This document shows, one piece after another, positions 34,431 to 42,344 of a DNA stretch of 64,000 nucleotides. A program made the position numbers and the translations under genes. Location: NCBI GenBank assembly GCA_050294475.1, contig JBNKOE010000003.1, positions 1-64,000 on the forward strand, read 5' to 3'. Below the pieces are notes generated by a model. That model ran no database searches. It was not told where the DNA came from and was given only the letters and a program-made list of their open reading frames with translations. The first letter of the stretch is position 1, and each line of letters begins with the position of its first letter. Source of the DNA: Thalassobellus sp050294475. GTDB taxonomy: Bacteria; Bacteroidota; Bacteroidia; Flavobacteriales; Flavobacteriaceae.

Positions 34431-34630
34431 CAGATTAATAGTAATATCTGTTATCGTAAAACATTTAGTTACAAAATTTAAAAGTTACACGATATTTTAA
34501 AACTTAAATAATTAGTAAAAACATATAATATCTCTGATAATAAAGAGTTTACAATATTCATTAATAATTTAGTTTAATGTCTTATTTAGTTTAGTTGGTA
34601 AAGTGAGCTGTGGTGGCTCACTTTTTTTTT
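34431..34630 (+). pseudogene. Gene-less transcription unit of the secreted-protein array
   Basis: Between promoter and terminator there is no ATG. The first 100 nt (34431-34532) have no counterpart in the paralogous genes. From 34533 the sequence matches the last 11 or so codons of the next gene, reading SDNKEFTIFINN, but an inserted T removes the original stop. The 3' untranslated region and terminator are then nearly identical to those of unit 1. In the terminator stem, GTGAGC/GCTCAC replaces GTGGGC/GCCCAC, a compensatory pair change. It is a deletion derivative that could still give a roughly 200-nt non-coding RNA. Confidence 0.6.
34600..34630 (+). terminator. Terminator of unit 0
   Basis: AAAGTGAGC (34600-34608) pairs with GCTCACTTT (34616-34624) around TGTGGTG, then a long T-run. 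Confidence 0.85.
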
Positions 34631-34856
34631 GCTCTATTTTTTAATTTAAAAAAATCAAATAAGACAAAAACTATATGTATGATTTCTCCCTACCTTGAAA
34701 TAATTCAGAAATACTAAACTCAATTGTACTAATATCAAAATAAAGAACAACTAAATGTAATTTCCCAATTTCTAATAAATAATAAATTAAATAAACATAC
34801 TTTTTAAAATAAAATTACATCAATTACAGGCAATTCTATTAAAAATTTACTCAAAT

Positions 34857-34914
34857 ATATGCTAAATTAACTTAACGTAATGTTTACATTGGCTTAACAG
34901 ATAATTTAGCATAT
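34857..34914. promoter_or_regulatory. Array upstream inverted repeat, unit 1
   Basis: ATATGCTAAATTA (34857-34869) and its perfect inverted copy TAATTTAGCATAT (34902-34914), spacer 32 nt, 15 nt before the -33 element. Compared with unit 2 both arms change together. Between unit 0's terminator and this point (34631-34856) nothing recognisable is seen. Confidence 0.7.
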
Positions 34915-34929
34915 AAATTAGCCAAAATG

Positions 34930-34964
34930 GATGTTTTCTAACGTCTCCTTCTCATATACCTTTG
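34930..34964 (+). promoter_or_regulatory. Promoter of array unit 1
   Basis: GATGTTTT (34930-34937), 19 nt, TACCTTTG (34957-34964). The leader GGTGTTGAACGTTA that follows is shared with unit 2. Confidence 0.7.
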
Positions 34965-34992
34965 TGGTGTTGAACGTTAAAAAATCCTAATC

Positions 34993-35577
34993 ATGAAAAA
35001 TGTAATTAAAAAGAGCATTTTATTAGTAACAGTGTTTACTACTATGTTAAGTACAGCAAATGAAATTCCTAACAAAATTGATAAAACTAATAAAGAAACA
35101 GCTTTAGTTATTAATAATGTAAGTAAAGGAGATTTATTAACAATAAAAGATTATAACGGTATTGTTCTTTATAAAGAGTTAATAAAATCTAATGGAAAAT
35201 ATAAAAAAGGATTTAATTTAACAGCGCTTCCTTCAGGTAATTATTTCTTTGAAGTAGATAAAGACTTAGAAATTAATACAATTCCTTTTACTGTTACCTC
35301 TAATGGTGTCGTATTTAATGAAAAAAGGAAAACTTCTATCTACAAACCTTATGTAAGACAAAAAGGAGATTTAGTTCTTATTTCAAAACTAGCCCCAAAC
35401 TTAGAACCTTTAAAAATTAATGTTTATTCTGAATCAGCAGGTAACTCAGAATTAATACATACTCAAAAAATAGAAGACTTACAAGCTATAAATTTAGCAT
35501 ACAAAATAAAAAAAGGAAGCTTTAAAATAGTATTCAACTCTAATGGTAAAGAGTTTACAAAATTCATTAATAATTAG
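34993..35577 (+). CDS. Secreted protein of unknown function, array paralogue 1
   Basis: A 194-residue protein with a signal peptide (1-22, cleaved near STANE). The mature half 1 (about 35-105) reads as beta strands ALVINNVSKGDLLTIKD, GIVLYKELIK and ALPSGNYFFEVDKD. By eye this resembles the small beta-sandwich of T9SS tails or DUF3244-like domains. Half 2 (about 115-194) contains YKPYVRQKGDLVLISKLA and a final GKEFTKFINN. No catalytic motif or Cys is present. It is paralogous to the gene at 35876 across its whole length. The family is recognised from flavobacterial genomes only as hypothetical, and a structural or envelope role is a guess. Confidence 0.75.
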   Translation: MKNVIKKSILLVTVFTTMLSTANEIPNKIDKTNKETALVINNVSKGDLLTIKDYNGIVLYKELIKSNGKYKKGFNLTALPSGNYFFEVDKDLEINTIPFTVTSNGVVFNEKRKTSIYKPYVRQKGDLVLISKLAPNLEPLKINVYSESAGNSELIHTQKIEDLQAINLAYKIKKGSFKIVFNSNGKEFTKFINN

Positions 35578-35604
35578 TTTAATGTCTTATTTAGTTTAGT
35601 TGGT

Positions 35605-35634
35605 AAAGTGGGCTGTGGTGGCCCACTTTTTTTT
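35605..35634 (+). terminator. Terminator of array unit 1
   Basis: AAAGTGGGC (35605-35613) pairs with GCCCACTTT (35621-35629) around TGTGGTG, followed by a T-run. Confidence 0.88.
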
Positions 35635-35737
35635 GCTTTATATTCTCGTAAAACTTCTTAAAAAAAATCTATTCAAAACAATACAATAAAAAGACTATTA
35701 GTACCTCGTCTTAAAAACATAGTCAATTAACCCATAA

Positions 35738-35794
35738 ATATGCTATTTTAATTAACGTAAAATTGATATAAAAATAACAGATAAAATAGCATAT
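35738..35794. promoter_or_regulatory. Array upstream inverted repeat, unit 2
   Basis: ATATGCTATTTTA (35738-35750) and its perfect inverted copy TAAAATAGCATAT (35782-35794), spacer 31 nt, 15 nt before the -33 element. Confidence 0.7.
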
Positions 35795-35809
35795 AAATGA
35801 GTCAAAATC

Positions 35810-35844
35810 AATGTTTTACAAATCGCAAAACTAACATATCTTTG
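35810..35844 (+). promoter_or_regulatory. Promoter of array unit 2
   Basis: AATGTTTT (35810-35817), 19 nt, TATCTTTG (35837-35844), then the leader GGTGTTGAACGTTA as in unit 1. Confidence 0.7.
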
Positions 35845-35875
35845 AGGTGTTGAACGTTATTAAAAACTCCAAATT

Positions 35876-36484
35876 ATGAAAAACGTATTTAAAAACACAA
35901 AAAAAGGAATCTTAATGGTAACCATGTTTGCTACCTTGTTAAGTTTCGCAAATGAAGCATCATTTACAATTAAAAACGATGCTGACAGAACCTCACTAAC
36001 TTTTTACAATGTAAAAGAAGGAGATCTATTATCTATTAAAAATGATAACGGAATCACATTATATAAAAAACTTATTCAGAAAGAAGGAACTTATACAAAA
36101 GGATTCGATTTAACATCTCTCCCAGATGGTATATATATTTTTGAATTAGAAAAAGATATGGAAATTAGCACTATTCCTTTCTCTGTAAAATCTAGTAATG
36201 TTGTATTTAATAAGGAAAAAGAAAAAATAATCTTCAAACCCTTTACAAGACTAACAGGTGACTTAATTTACCTAACTCAACTTACGTTAAACGAAGAACC
36301 TTTTAAAGTAGAAATCTTTTATTCAAACTCTAATTTTTCTTCAGATTCACAACTTGTACATTCTGAAAAAATTGAAAACACAAAAGATATAAAAAGAATA
36401 TACAAACTAGTTGGCTTAGATAAAGGAAATTATAAAATGGTTTGCTATCTAGGAGATAGAAAATTTACGAAAACTATCAATTAA
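35876..36484 (+). CDS. Secreted protein of unknown function, array paralogue 2
   Basis: A 202-residue paralogue of the product of 34993. The signal peptide starts with basic residues (MKNVFKNTKKG) and ends near SFANE. Conserved blocks include EGDLLSIKNDNGITLYKKLI, FDLTSLPDGIYIFELEKD, TIPFSVKSSNVVFNKEKEK, and FKPFTRLTGDLIYLTQL. One Cys occurs near the C-terminus (YKMVCYLGDR). Blocks are spaced as in paralogue 1, but many surface residues differ, so the duplication is not recent even though the promoter layout is kept. Function is unknown. Its terminator differs from that of units 0 and 1. Confidence 0.75.
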   Translation: MKNVFKNTKKGILMVTMFATLLSFANEASFTIKNDADRTSLTFYNVKEGDLLSIKNDNGITLYKKLIQKEGTYTKGFDLTSLPDGIYIFELEKDMEISTIPFSVKSSNVVFNKEKEKIIFKPFTRLTGDLIYLTQLTLNEEPFKVEIFYSNSNFSSDSQLVHSEKIENTKDIKRIYKLVGLDKGNYKMVCYLGDRKFTKTIN

Positions 36485-36501
36485 CTTAACTACACTTTCT
36501 A

Positions 36502-36532
36502 AAAAAGGCTGTCTAAACGACAGCCTTTTTGG
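36502..36532. terminator. Terminator of array unit 2
   Basis: AAAAAGGCTGTC / GACAGCCTTTTT around TAAAC, between the array and the convergent radical SAM gene. It probably serves both. Confidence 0.85.
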
Positions 36533-36534
36533 TT

Positions 36535-37608
36535 TTAAAACAACTTTAATTGCCCTTCTTTAAAAGGTTTGTGTAAATCACAGTTTAATTTTAACAAGCA
36601 TTTGTCTTTAAAATATTTATGCCTTGCCAATTTTACTAAGTTATTTATTTGTTCAGCAATTTTTCCTTCGCCATGCATTCTAGTTCCATATCTAGAATCA
36701 TTTAAACTTCCTCCATGACAACTTTCTATTTGATTCAAAACTTTTTCAGCACGATTGGGCATCGTTTTATAAATCCAATCAGAAAAAATTTCTCCAATAG
36801 CACCATTTAATCTAACAATAGTATGAGCAATAGATAAAGCACCATAATTTGAAGCTGCTTTTGCTAAAGGTAGAATTTCATGACTATTTATTGATGGAAT
36901 AATGGGTCCTAACATCACAGTAACAGGAATACCATGTTCGCTTAAAACCCTAACGGTTTCTAATCTTCTTTTATTTGTTGTTGTTCTAGGCTCTAAAACA
37001 CGTCTAGTATCTTCTGATAAAGACGTAATAGAAATATTAACAGCAATTAAATTATCTTTTGCCAAGGCTTTTAAAAGATCTAAATCTCTTAAAATTAAAG
37101 CATTCTTTGTTATAATAGCTACGGGATGTTTATATTTTAAAAACACCTGCAAACATTGTCGGGTAATTTCAAATTCTTTTTCGGCTGGTTGATAACAATC
37201 TGTGTTGCCAGACATAACTATGGTTTGTGCGTTCCAGCTTTTCTTTTTTAACTGTGCTTCTAATAATTTTGATGCATTTTTTTTTACCATAATTCGGCGC
37301 TCAAAATCTAAACCCGCGCTATAACCCCAAAATTCATGACTATTACGTGCATAACAGTAAATACAACCATGCTCGCAACCCTGATAAGCATTCATAGAAT
37401 ATTGCATTCCAATATCTGGACTCTGCACTTTATTTACAATAGTTTTAGGAAATACTTCCAGAAAAAGAGTTTTGTTTTTATCGCTTTCTTCGCCTTCTTT
37501 TTGGCAGAATTCTAAAAAATCGTCACGCATTTCATGACTTAATTCAAAAAAACGATTAGACACATTAAGTTGTGCACCACGCCCTTTTATGGCAGATTTT
37601 GGGTTCAT
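36535..37608 (-). CDS. PA0069 family radical SAM protein
   Basis: Radical SAM enzyme of the SPL-like PA0069 group. The iron-sulfur motif is CEHGCIYC (Cys78, Cys82, Cys85) within NAYQGCEHGCIYCYARNSHE. Further typical blocks are MSGNTDCYQPAEK, ITKNALILRDLDLL, NISITSLSEDTRRVLEPRT and RLNGAIGEIFSDW. It has 357 residues. The substrate of this family is not known; relatedness to spore photoproduct lyase suggests a nucleic-acid or repair role. It stands alone, with no precursor peptide or partner gene next to it. Confidence 0.9.
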   Translation of the reverse strand: MNPKSAIKGRGAQLNVSNRFFELSHEMRDDFLEFCQKEGEESDKNKTLFLEVFPKTIVNKVQSPDIGMQYSMNAYQGCEHGCIYCYARNSHEFWGYSAGLDFERRIMVKKNASKLLEAQLKKKSWNAQTIVMSGNTDCYQPAEKEFEITRQCLQVFLKYKHPVAIITKNALILRDLDLLKALAKDNLIAVNISITSLSEDTRRVLEPRTTTNKRRLETVRVLSEHGIPVTVMLGPIIPSINSHEILPLAKAASNYGALSIAHTIVRLNGAIGEIFSDWIYKTMPNRAEKVLNQIESCHGGSLNDSRYGTRMHGEGKIAEQINNLVKLARHKYFKDKCLLKLNCDLHKPFKEGQLKLF

Positions 37609-37904
37609 TATAGTAAATTAAAAGTTTATTACTCTTTAAGTAGCCCTTTAAAATTACATATAATATGAATTAAAAAATGTTAAAGCTAAAATGGGTTATT
37701 AACAAATATAGTTACCTCATAATATTGGCTTTATAAGAAAAAAATTATAAAGTTGTTTAGCATTGCCGTATGGTCGTAAATTTAAGGGCTGTAGCCCACA
37801 TCATATTTAGTTTGCTGGACAAGTAAGCAATCGGCAACTATTCATAGCACCAACGTTAAACGAATATCACTCTCAGGCATAAAAAATAAAAACCATTTCT
37901 AATC
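37609..37904. other. Intergenic region with three hairpins, no gene
   Basis: About 300 bp without a credible ORF. It contains CTTTATAA/TTATAAAG around an A-rich loop (37729-37752), GGGCT/AGCCC (37786-37797), and TTGCCG with a distant CGGCAA. The G+C-richer part (37765-37870) is unlike ordinary spacer and may be a decayed repeat or mobile fragment, but no family is recognised. Confidence 0.4.
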
Positions 37905-38687
37905 TCAATTTCCTGGGAAATTAGCTTTTCGTTTTTGTAAAAATGCAGTGGTTCCTTCTGCAAAATCTTCGGTTCCGAAACACTTCCCAAATTGGTTAAT
38001 CTCAATATCATAACCGTTTACACCATCTCTAAAATTAGCATTTATAGCTTCAATGGCAGCAGTTATAGCAACTGATGAGTTACGTAAAATTTTAGCTGAA
38101 ATTTTTTGGCAAGACACCATTAATTCTTCTTGTTTTTCTACATGGTTAACCAAACCGTAATTATACGCTGTTGTAGCATCTATCATACCTGCAGTCATAA
38201 TCATTTCCATGGCACGACCTTTTCCAATAAGTTGTGGCAAACGTTGTGTACCACCATAGCCAGGTATAACCCCTAGCGATACTTCTGGCAAACCCATTTT
38301 AGCATTATCGCTTGCTATTCTAAAATGACATGCCATAGCTAATTCTAATCCGCCACCAAGCGCAAAACCATTTATGGCTGCAATTACTGGTGTAGATAAA
38401 TTTTCAATAAAATCGAATAATAATGCTTGTCCCTTTGCTGCAAGGTTTTCACCTTCTTTAACACTAAAATCGGCAAATTCACTAATATCGGCTCCAGCAA
38501 CAAAAGCTTTATCTCCGCTACCCGTTACAATAATAACTTTTATGGCTTCATCTTCATTAGCATCCCTAAAAGCGTCATGTAGTTCTTGAATAGTTTCTCT
38601 ATTTAAAGCATTTAATTTCTTTGGACGGTTAATAGTAATAATAGCTATATTATTCTCTTTTTCTACTAAAATATTTTGATAATTCAT
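37905..38687 (-). CDS. Enoyl-CoA hydratase/isomerase family (crotonase) protein
   Basis: A 260-residue crotonase-fold enzyme. The CoA/oxyanion region AFVAGADISEF and the block GFALGGGLELAMAC hold one catalytic Glu (about residue 115), and LPEVSLGVIPGYGGTQRLP the second (about 135). Both Glu present points to enoyl-CoA hydratase, as used in beta-oxidation or butanoyl-CoA metabolism. There is no neighbouring beta-oxidation gene; the CoA-transferase pair at 61.9-63.2 kb is the nearest related function. It lies 41 nt downstream of the histidine kinase, so the two might be cotranscribed. Confidence 0.9.
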   Translation of the reverse strand: MNYQNILVEKENNIAIITINRPKKLNALNRETIQELHDAFRDANEDEAIKVIIVTGSGDKAFVAGADISEFADFSVKEGENLAAKGQALLFDFIENLSTPVIAAINGFALGGGLELAMACHFRIASDNAKMGLPEVSLGVIPGYGGTQRLPQLIGKGRAMEMIMTAGMIDATTAYNYGLVNHVEKQEELMVSCQKISAKILRNSSVAITAAIEAINANFRDGVNGYDIEINQFGKCFGTEDFAEGTTAFLQKRKANFPGN

Positions 38688-38728
38688 AATTGTTAATTAT
38701 TAAATTTCCTACCTTCATAAGAATAGAA

Positions 38729-40186
38729 TTATGCTTTAGGAAATGTTACTTTAAACGTGGTTCCTTTCTCTTTTTCTGAACTAAATGAAATACTACCATT
38801 ATAAGTTTCAATAATGTTTTTAACCATGGCTAGCCCAAGCCCCATACCACTTGTTTTGGTTGTGAATTTTGGTTCAAATACTTTTTCTTTATTCTCTTCG
38901 GAAACTCCTGTGCCATTATCTGAAACAGTAATTATTACATCTTTTGTATTAGATCCGACATTAATTATAATTTTCGGAACTTGATTTTCTGGCATTGCTT
39001 GAATGGCATTTTTAACCAAATTTGTAACCACTCGAATTAACTGCGTTCTATCAAATTTTGCAATAACTTTTTCTGAATCTGATGTAAAAAAAATATAATT
39101 TTCATTAAAAATATCGAGTGCTAATTTTACAATTTTAACCACATTAAGGGTTTCGTTTTGTTGTGCAGGCATTTTAGCAAAATTTGAAAATGCTGATGCT
39201 ATAGAACTCATCGTATCTATTTGTTGAATAAGCGTTTTACTATATTCATCTACTTTTAAATGAATATTTTCATCATCTGGATTAAACTTACGCTGAAAAT
39301 TTTGAACTGTTAATCGCATGGGTGTTAACGGATTTTTTATTTCATGTGCCACTTGTTTTGCCATTTCTCGCCATGCTTGTTCACGTTCACTTCGTGCCAG
39401 TTGAACAGCACTTTCTTCTAATTCGTCAATCATACTATTGTATGAATTAACCAAGGTTGAAATTTCTTCACTTGTATCGTTTACATCTATCTTTTCGTTT
39501 CGCTTTTCTAATCGAGTGGTATTAATCTTATCGCTAATAGCTTTTAATGATTTTGTAATGTATTTTGATAACAAAAATGCAATTACAATTGCTGCTAACA
39601 AAACGAACATAAAAGCATAGGCTATACGCTCTAAAAACTCTAAAAGTTCATTTGTTAAAAAATCATCTCTTTCTAAATATGGTATATTTAATATGGCTAA
39701 TGGTTTCGATTTTTGATCGACCAAATAAGTATATGAAGACTGATAGGTTTCTCCATTTTCAATATGCTTATCTACATAACGATGATCTACTCTATTAGAA
39801 ATAGCATTTAAAACTTCTGATTTTAAACACTTATCGGCTTCACTAACTTGCAAACTCGCTTTTGATGATAACAACAAGCTACCTTCTAAATCATATAAAA
39901 TAATTTGCAGTTTATGTATATCGGCTACATTATAAATTTCTTCTTTAAAAATTAAAGGAATATTTTCGGTTTTAACTTCCCAGGTGTTTTGTCTGCCATT
40001 TAAAAAATTCTTTAAGTGTCTTTGAATACTAGCTTCTTTTCGCTCTAGTCGCCCTTTATGATAATCTTCACTTTGTTCTTTGTATTGATATAAGGCTACT
40101 ACCGAAATAAGTATAGATGCTAATAGCACAAGCAATATCATAACTAAAAAAATACGGGTACGTAGAGAAAGTTTTTTTAATTTCAT
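38729..40186 (-). CDS. Sensor histidine kinase, NtrY-like
   Basis: Membrane sensor kinase of 485 residues. TM1 (about 11-33) is followed by an extracytoplasmic sensor (about 35-180) and TM2 (about 188-208). A HAMP-like linker then leads to the dimerisation helix with phospho-acceptor His near 279 in VAHEIKNPLTPMRLTVQ. The ATPase domain has NLVKNAIQAMP (N box), DNGTGVSEENKEKVFEP and GMGLGLAMVKNI. No response regulator is adjacent, so its partner is elsewhere. The signal is unknown. Confidence 0.9.
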   Translation of the reverse strand: MKLKKLSLRTRIFLVMILLVLLASILISVVALYQYKEQSEDYHKGRLERKEASIQRHLKNFLNGRQNTWEVKTENIPLIFKEEIYNVADIHKLQIILYDLEGSLLLSSKASLQVSEADKCLKSEVLNAISNRVDHRYVDKHIENGETYQSSYTYLVDQKSKPLAILNIPYLERDDFLTNELLEFLERIAYAFMFVLLAAIVIAFLLSKYITKSLKAISDKINTTRLEKRNEKIDVNDTSEEISTLVNSYNSMIDELEESAVQLARSEREQAWREMAKQVAHEIKNPLTPMRLTVQNFQRKFNPDDENIHLKVDEYSKTLIQQIDTMSSIASAFSNFAKMPAQQNETLNVVKIVKLALDIFNENYIFFTSDSEKVIAKFDRTQLIRVVTNLVKNAIQAMPENQVPKIIINVGSNTKDVIITVSDNGTGVSEENKEKVFEPKFTTKTSGMGLGLAMVKNIIETYNGSISFSSEKEKGTTFKVTFPKA

Positions 40187-40276
40187 GAATTGTTACAGTG
40201 CTTTTTTTAAGTTCAATAAATATAACAATAATTAGTCCAAACAGCCTAAGGCTTCTATAAAATTAAGTTAACAGAT

Positions 40277-40390
40277 GGCTGCGTTAGAGATTATAGTGAT
40301 AGCTTTTGGTGAAGCGTGCATCTAGCCAAAACTTTTAACGAAAAGCCCGACCTGTTCCTTAACTTGAATAAGGATAAAGATAACGCCCAA
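40277..40390 (-). repeat. Flavobacterial intergenic repeat, copy B (complete-looking)
   Basis: The minus strand runs from TTGGGCGTTATC through CAGGTCGGGCTTTTCG to TCTCTAACGCAGCC. The ends form the inverted pair TAACGC/GCGTTA (40381-40386 and 40281-40286). Internal hairpins CCTTA/TAAGG and TTTTGG/CCAAAA are visible. The element fills most of the gap between the kinase and hemJ. Its first part matches copy A at 17075-17140. Confidence 0.6.
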
Positions 40391-40449
40391 ATAATAAAAG
40401 AATTTCAAAGAAACCTCGAGACATAATCTCTGTGAATCATTTTTTACTT

Positions 40450-40998
40450 TTAAGCTTCTGGATTTTTATCGCGTATGTTTTTATAAACCTTAAAGCCCAA
40501 CATAATTAAAATGCCTAAGACTAAAATACCAACAATACCCCAAATCCAATTAATGGCACTTTGTAGAATGACTAAAAAAACAACGGCAAACAAAATGAAT
40601 GTAGCGCCTTCGTTCCAGATACGCATAAAACTAGATGTTTTTTTAACAACATCGTTTTGTAATTGCTTGTAATATTGATGTGTTTTTAAATGATAAATTA
40701 TTAATAGAACAACAAATCCTAATTTGACATGCATCCAAGGTTGTTGTAAAAAATCGGGACGTAAAATAAGTAACCATGTAGCAAAAAGTGTTGCTAATAT
40801 TGCAGAAGGCCAGGTTATAATATACCACAAGCGTTTTGCCATAAGCTTAAGTTGTTTTCCTAAAATTTCTTTATCAGGCGATGGTTTATGAAAAGCTTCT
40901 ATTTGATAAACAAATAACCTTGGAATATAAAACAAACCTGCAAACCACGTAATTACAAAAATGAGATGAAACGATTTAATATAATAATAGTATTCCAT
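40450..40998 (-). CDS. hemJ: HemJ-type protoporphyrinogen IX oxidase
   Basis: Membrane protein of 182 residues matching HemJ (UPF0093), which oxidises protoporphyrinogen IX to protoporphyrin IX. The conserved N-terminal FHLIFVITWFAGLFYIPRLF carries the heme-ligand His, and KLMAKRLWYIITWPSAI the conserved Lys/Arg-Trp block. PWMHVKLGFV and RIWNEGATFILF follow. Four to five membrane helices are predicted. It is the last gene of the araC-hemH-hemJ operon, 2 nt after the MATE gene, so final heme steps are cotranscribed. No hemG or hemY occurs in the window. Confidence 0.9.
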   Translation of the reverse strand: MEYYYYIKSFHLIFVITWFAGLFYIPRLFVYQIEAFHKPSPDKEILGKQLKLMAKRLWYIITWPSAILATLFATWLLILRPDFLQQPWMHVKLGFVVLLIIYHLKTHQYYKQLQNDVVKKTSSFMRIWNEGATFILFAVVFLVILQSAINWIWGIVGILVLGILIMLGFKVYKNIRDKNPEA

Positions 40999-41000
40999 GT

Positions 41001-42344
41001 TTAAAATTTTAAAGTCTTTACTACTTCTCTATTTAAAAAATATGCTGTTACCAATGTTGCTAGTACATCTGCAATTGGAAACGAAATCCAAACACCTAAT
41101 TCGCCATAAAACTTGGGCAAAATAAAAATGAGTGGAATAAAGAAAAACCCTTGTCGCAATAAAGTTAATAATAAAGCTGGTTTAGCCTTACCAATTGCTT
41201 GAAAATATGCTGCTCCTATTAGTTGTATAGCAATTATTGGTGTTGCAGCAAATACCCAACGCATAGCACTTGGAGTTTGACTTATAACACTAACATCTGA
41301 AGTAAACATTTTTGTGATTGCTACTGGAAAAACCATTAAAAGTATAAATACTAAAGTTGCTAAAATAGAGGCATATTTTATAGCAATATTTATAGTCTGC
41401 CTTACTCTTGCATAGTTTAGAGCACCGTAATTAAATCCGGCTATTGGCAAAAAGCCTTGCGTTATTCCTAACACGGGAAACATGGCAAACATAAGCATAC
41501 GACCTACAATGGCATAAGCAGTTACAGAAGTTTCGCCTCCAAAATCATACAAAATATTATTCATAAGTAAATAAGTAATACTTACTACCGCTTGTCTTGA
41601 AAGCGTAACAAAACCTAAAGCTCCTATTTCTGAAACAATGTCTAAATTTAATCCGAAGTGCGAAAAATTAATTTTTAATTCAGAATGTTTAGACATAAAA
41701 AACCAAACAATAAAAAGAAAAGAAAGCACATATGAAATAGTAGTTGCCCAAGCAGCGCCTTCCATACCAAAATCTAAAAGATTAATAAACACATAATCTA
41801 AAAGCAAATTGCTTACTGATGGAATTACCATAGCATACATGGCAAATTTAGGCTTGCCCTCTGCTCTAATAACTGTGTTTCCCATCATACTTAACGCCAG
41901 AATAGGAACGCCATAAAGCACAATTTTATAATATATTTTAGCAGGCTGAAAAATGGTTCCTTTGCCTCCAAATGCTGGAATAATAGCATCAACAAACCAT
42001 AACCCGAAGATAACTAGTGTAATGGTAAGCAACAACGTTAAGGTTATTTGGTTTCCAAAAGTTTTTAACGCTTTAACATTGTTGTTAGCTCCTAATGCTC
42101 TGGATATTATTGACGATCCTCCAATACCAATACTCATACCTAAAGCTGCTATAAAAAAAGATACTGGAAGTACAACATTTATGGCTGCAATAGCTACAGA
42201 ACCTATCCAATGTCCAACAAAAATGGTATCTATAAGTATGTTTAATGACATTACTAAAATACCTATAGAAGCAGGAACCGCTTGTTTAATTAAAAGTTTA
42301 CCTATGGGCTGAATTCCTAAATCTTGAGAAGCTATTTTAGACAT
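41001..42344 (-). CDS. MATE family efflux transporter
   Basis: A 447-residue exporter with about 12 membrane helices and the MATE hallmarks near the N-terminus: QAVPASIGILVMSLNILIDTIFVG and GMSIGIGGSSIISRALG. The matching second-half elements include FPVLGITQGFLPIAGFNYGA. It would use a Na+ or H+ gradient to expel organic cations. Its start codon overlaps the hemH stop by one base, and it sits between hemH and hemJ. Export of a porphyrin or a related toxic intermediate is therefore possible but purely contextual. Confidence 0.9.
   Translation of the reverse strand: MSKIASQDLGIQPIGKLLIKQAVPASIGILVMSLNILIDTIFVGHWIGSVAIAAINVVLPVSFFIAALGMSIGIGGSSIISRALGANNNVKALKTFGNQITLTLLLTITLVIFGLWFVDAIIPAFGGKGTIFQPAKIYYKIVLYGVPILALSMMGNTVIRAEGKPKFAMYAMVIPSVSNLLLDYVFINLLDFGMEGAAWATTISYVLSFLFIVWFFMSKHSELKINFSHFGLNLDIVSEIGALGFVTLSRQAVVSITYLLMNNILYDFGGETSVTAYAIVGRMLMFAMFPVLGITQGFLPIAGFNYGALNYARVRQTINIAIKYASILATLVFILLMVFPVAITKMFTSDVSVISQTPSAMRWVFAATPIIAIQLIGAAYFQAIGKAKPALLLTLLRQGFFFIPLIFILPKFYGELGVWISFPIADVLATLVTAYFLNREVVKTLKF

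Noticed and set aside
34251..36500. CRISPR-like array
   Set aside because: The repeats here are three large units with genes and promoters spaced by hundreds of bases; there are no regular short repeats with spacers, and no cas genes in the window.
41953..42312. Plus-strand 119-codon ORF
   Set aside because: It is antisense to the MATE exporter, with a composition typical of a reversed membrane-protein gene.
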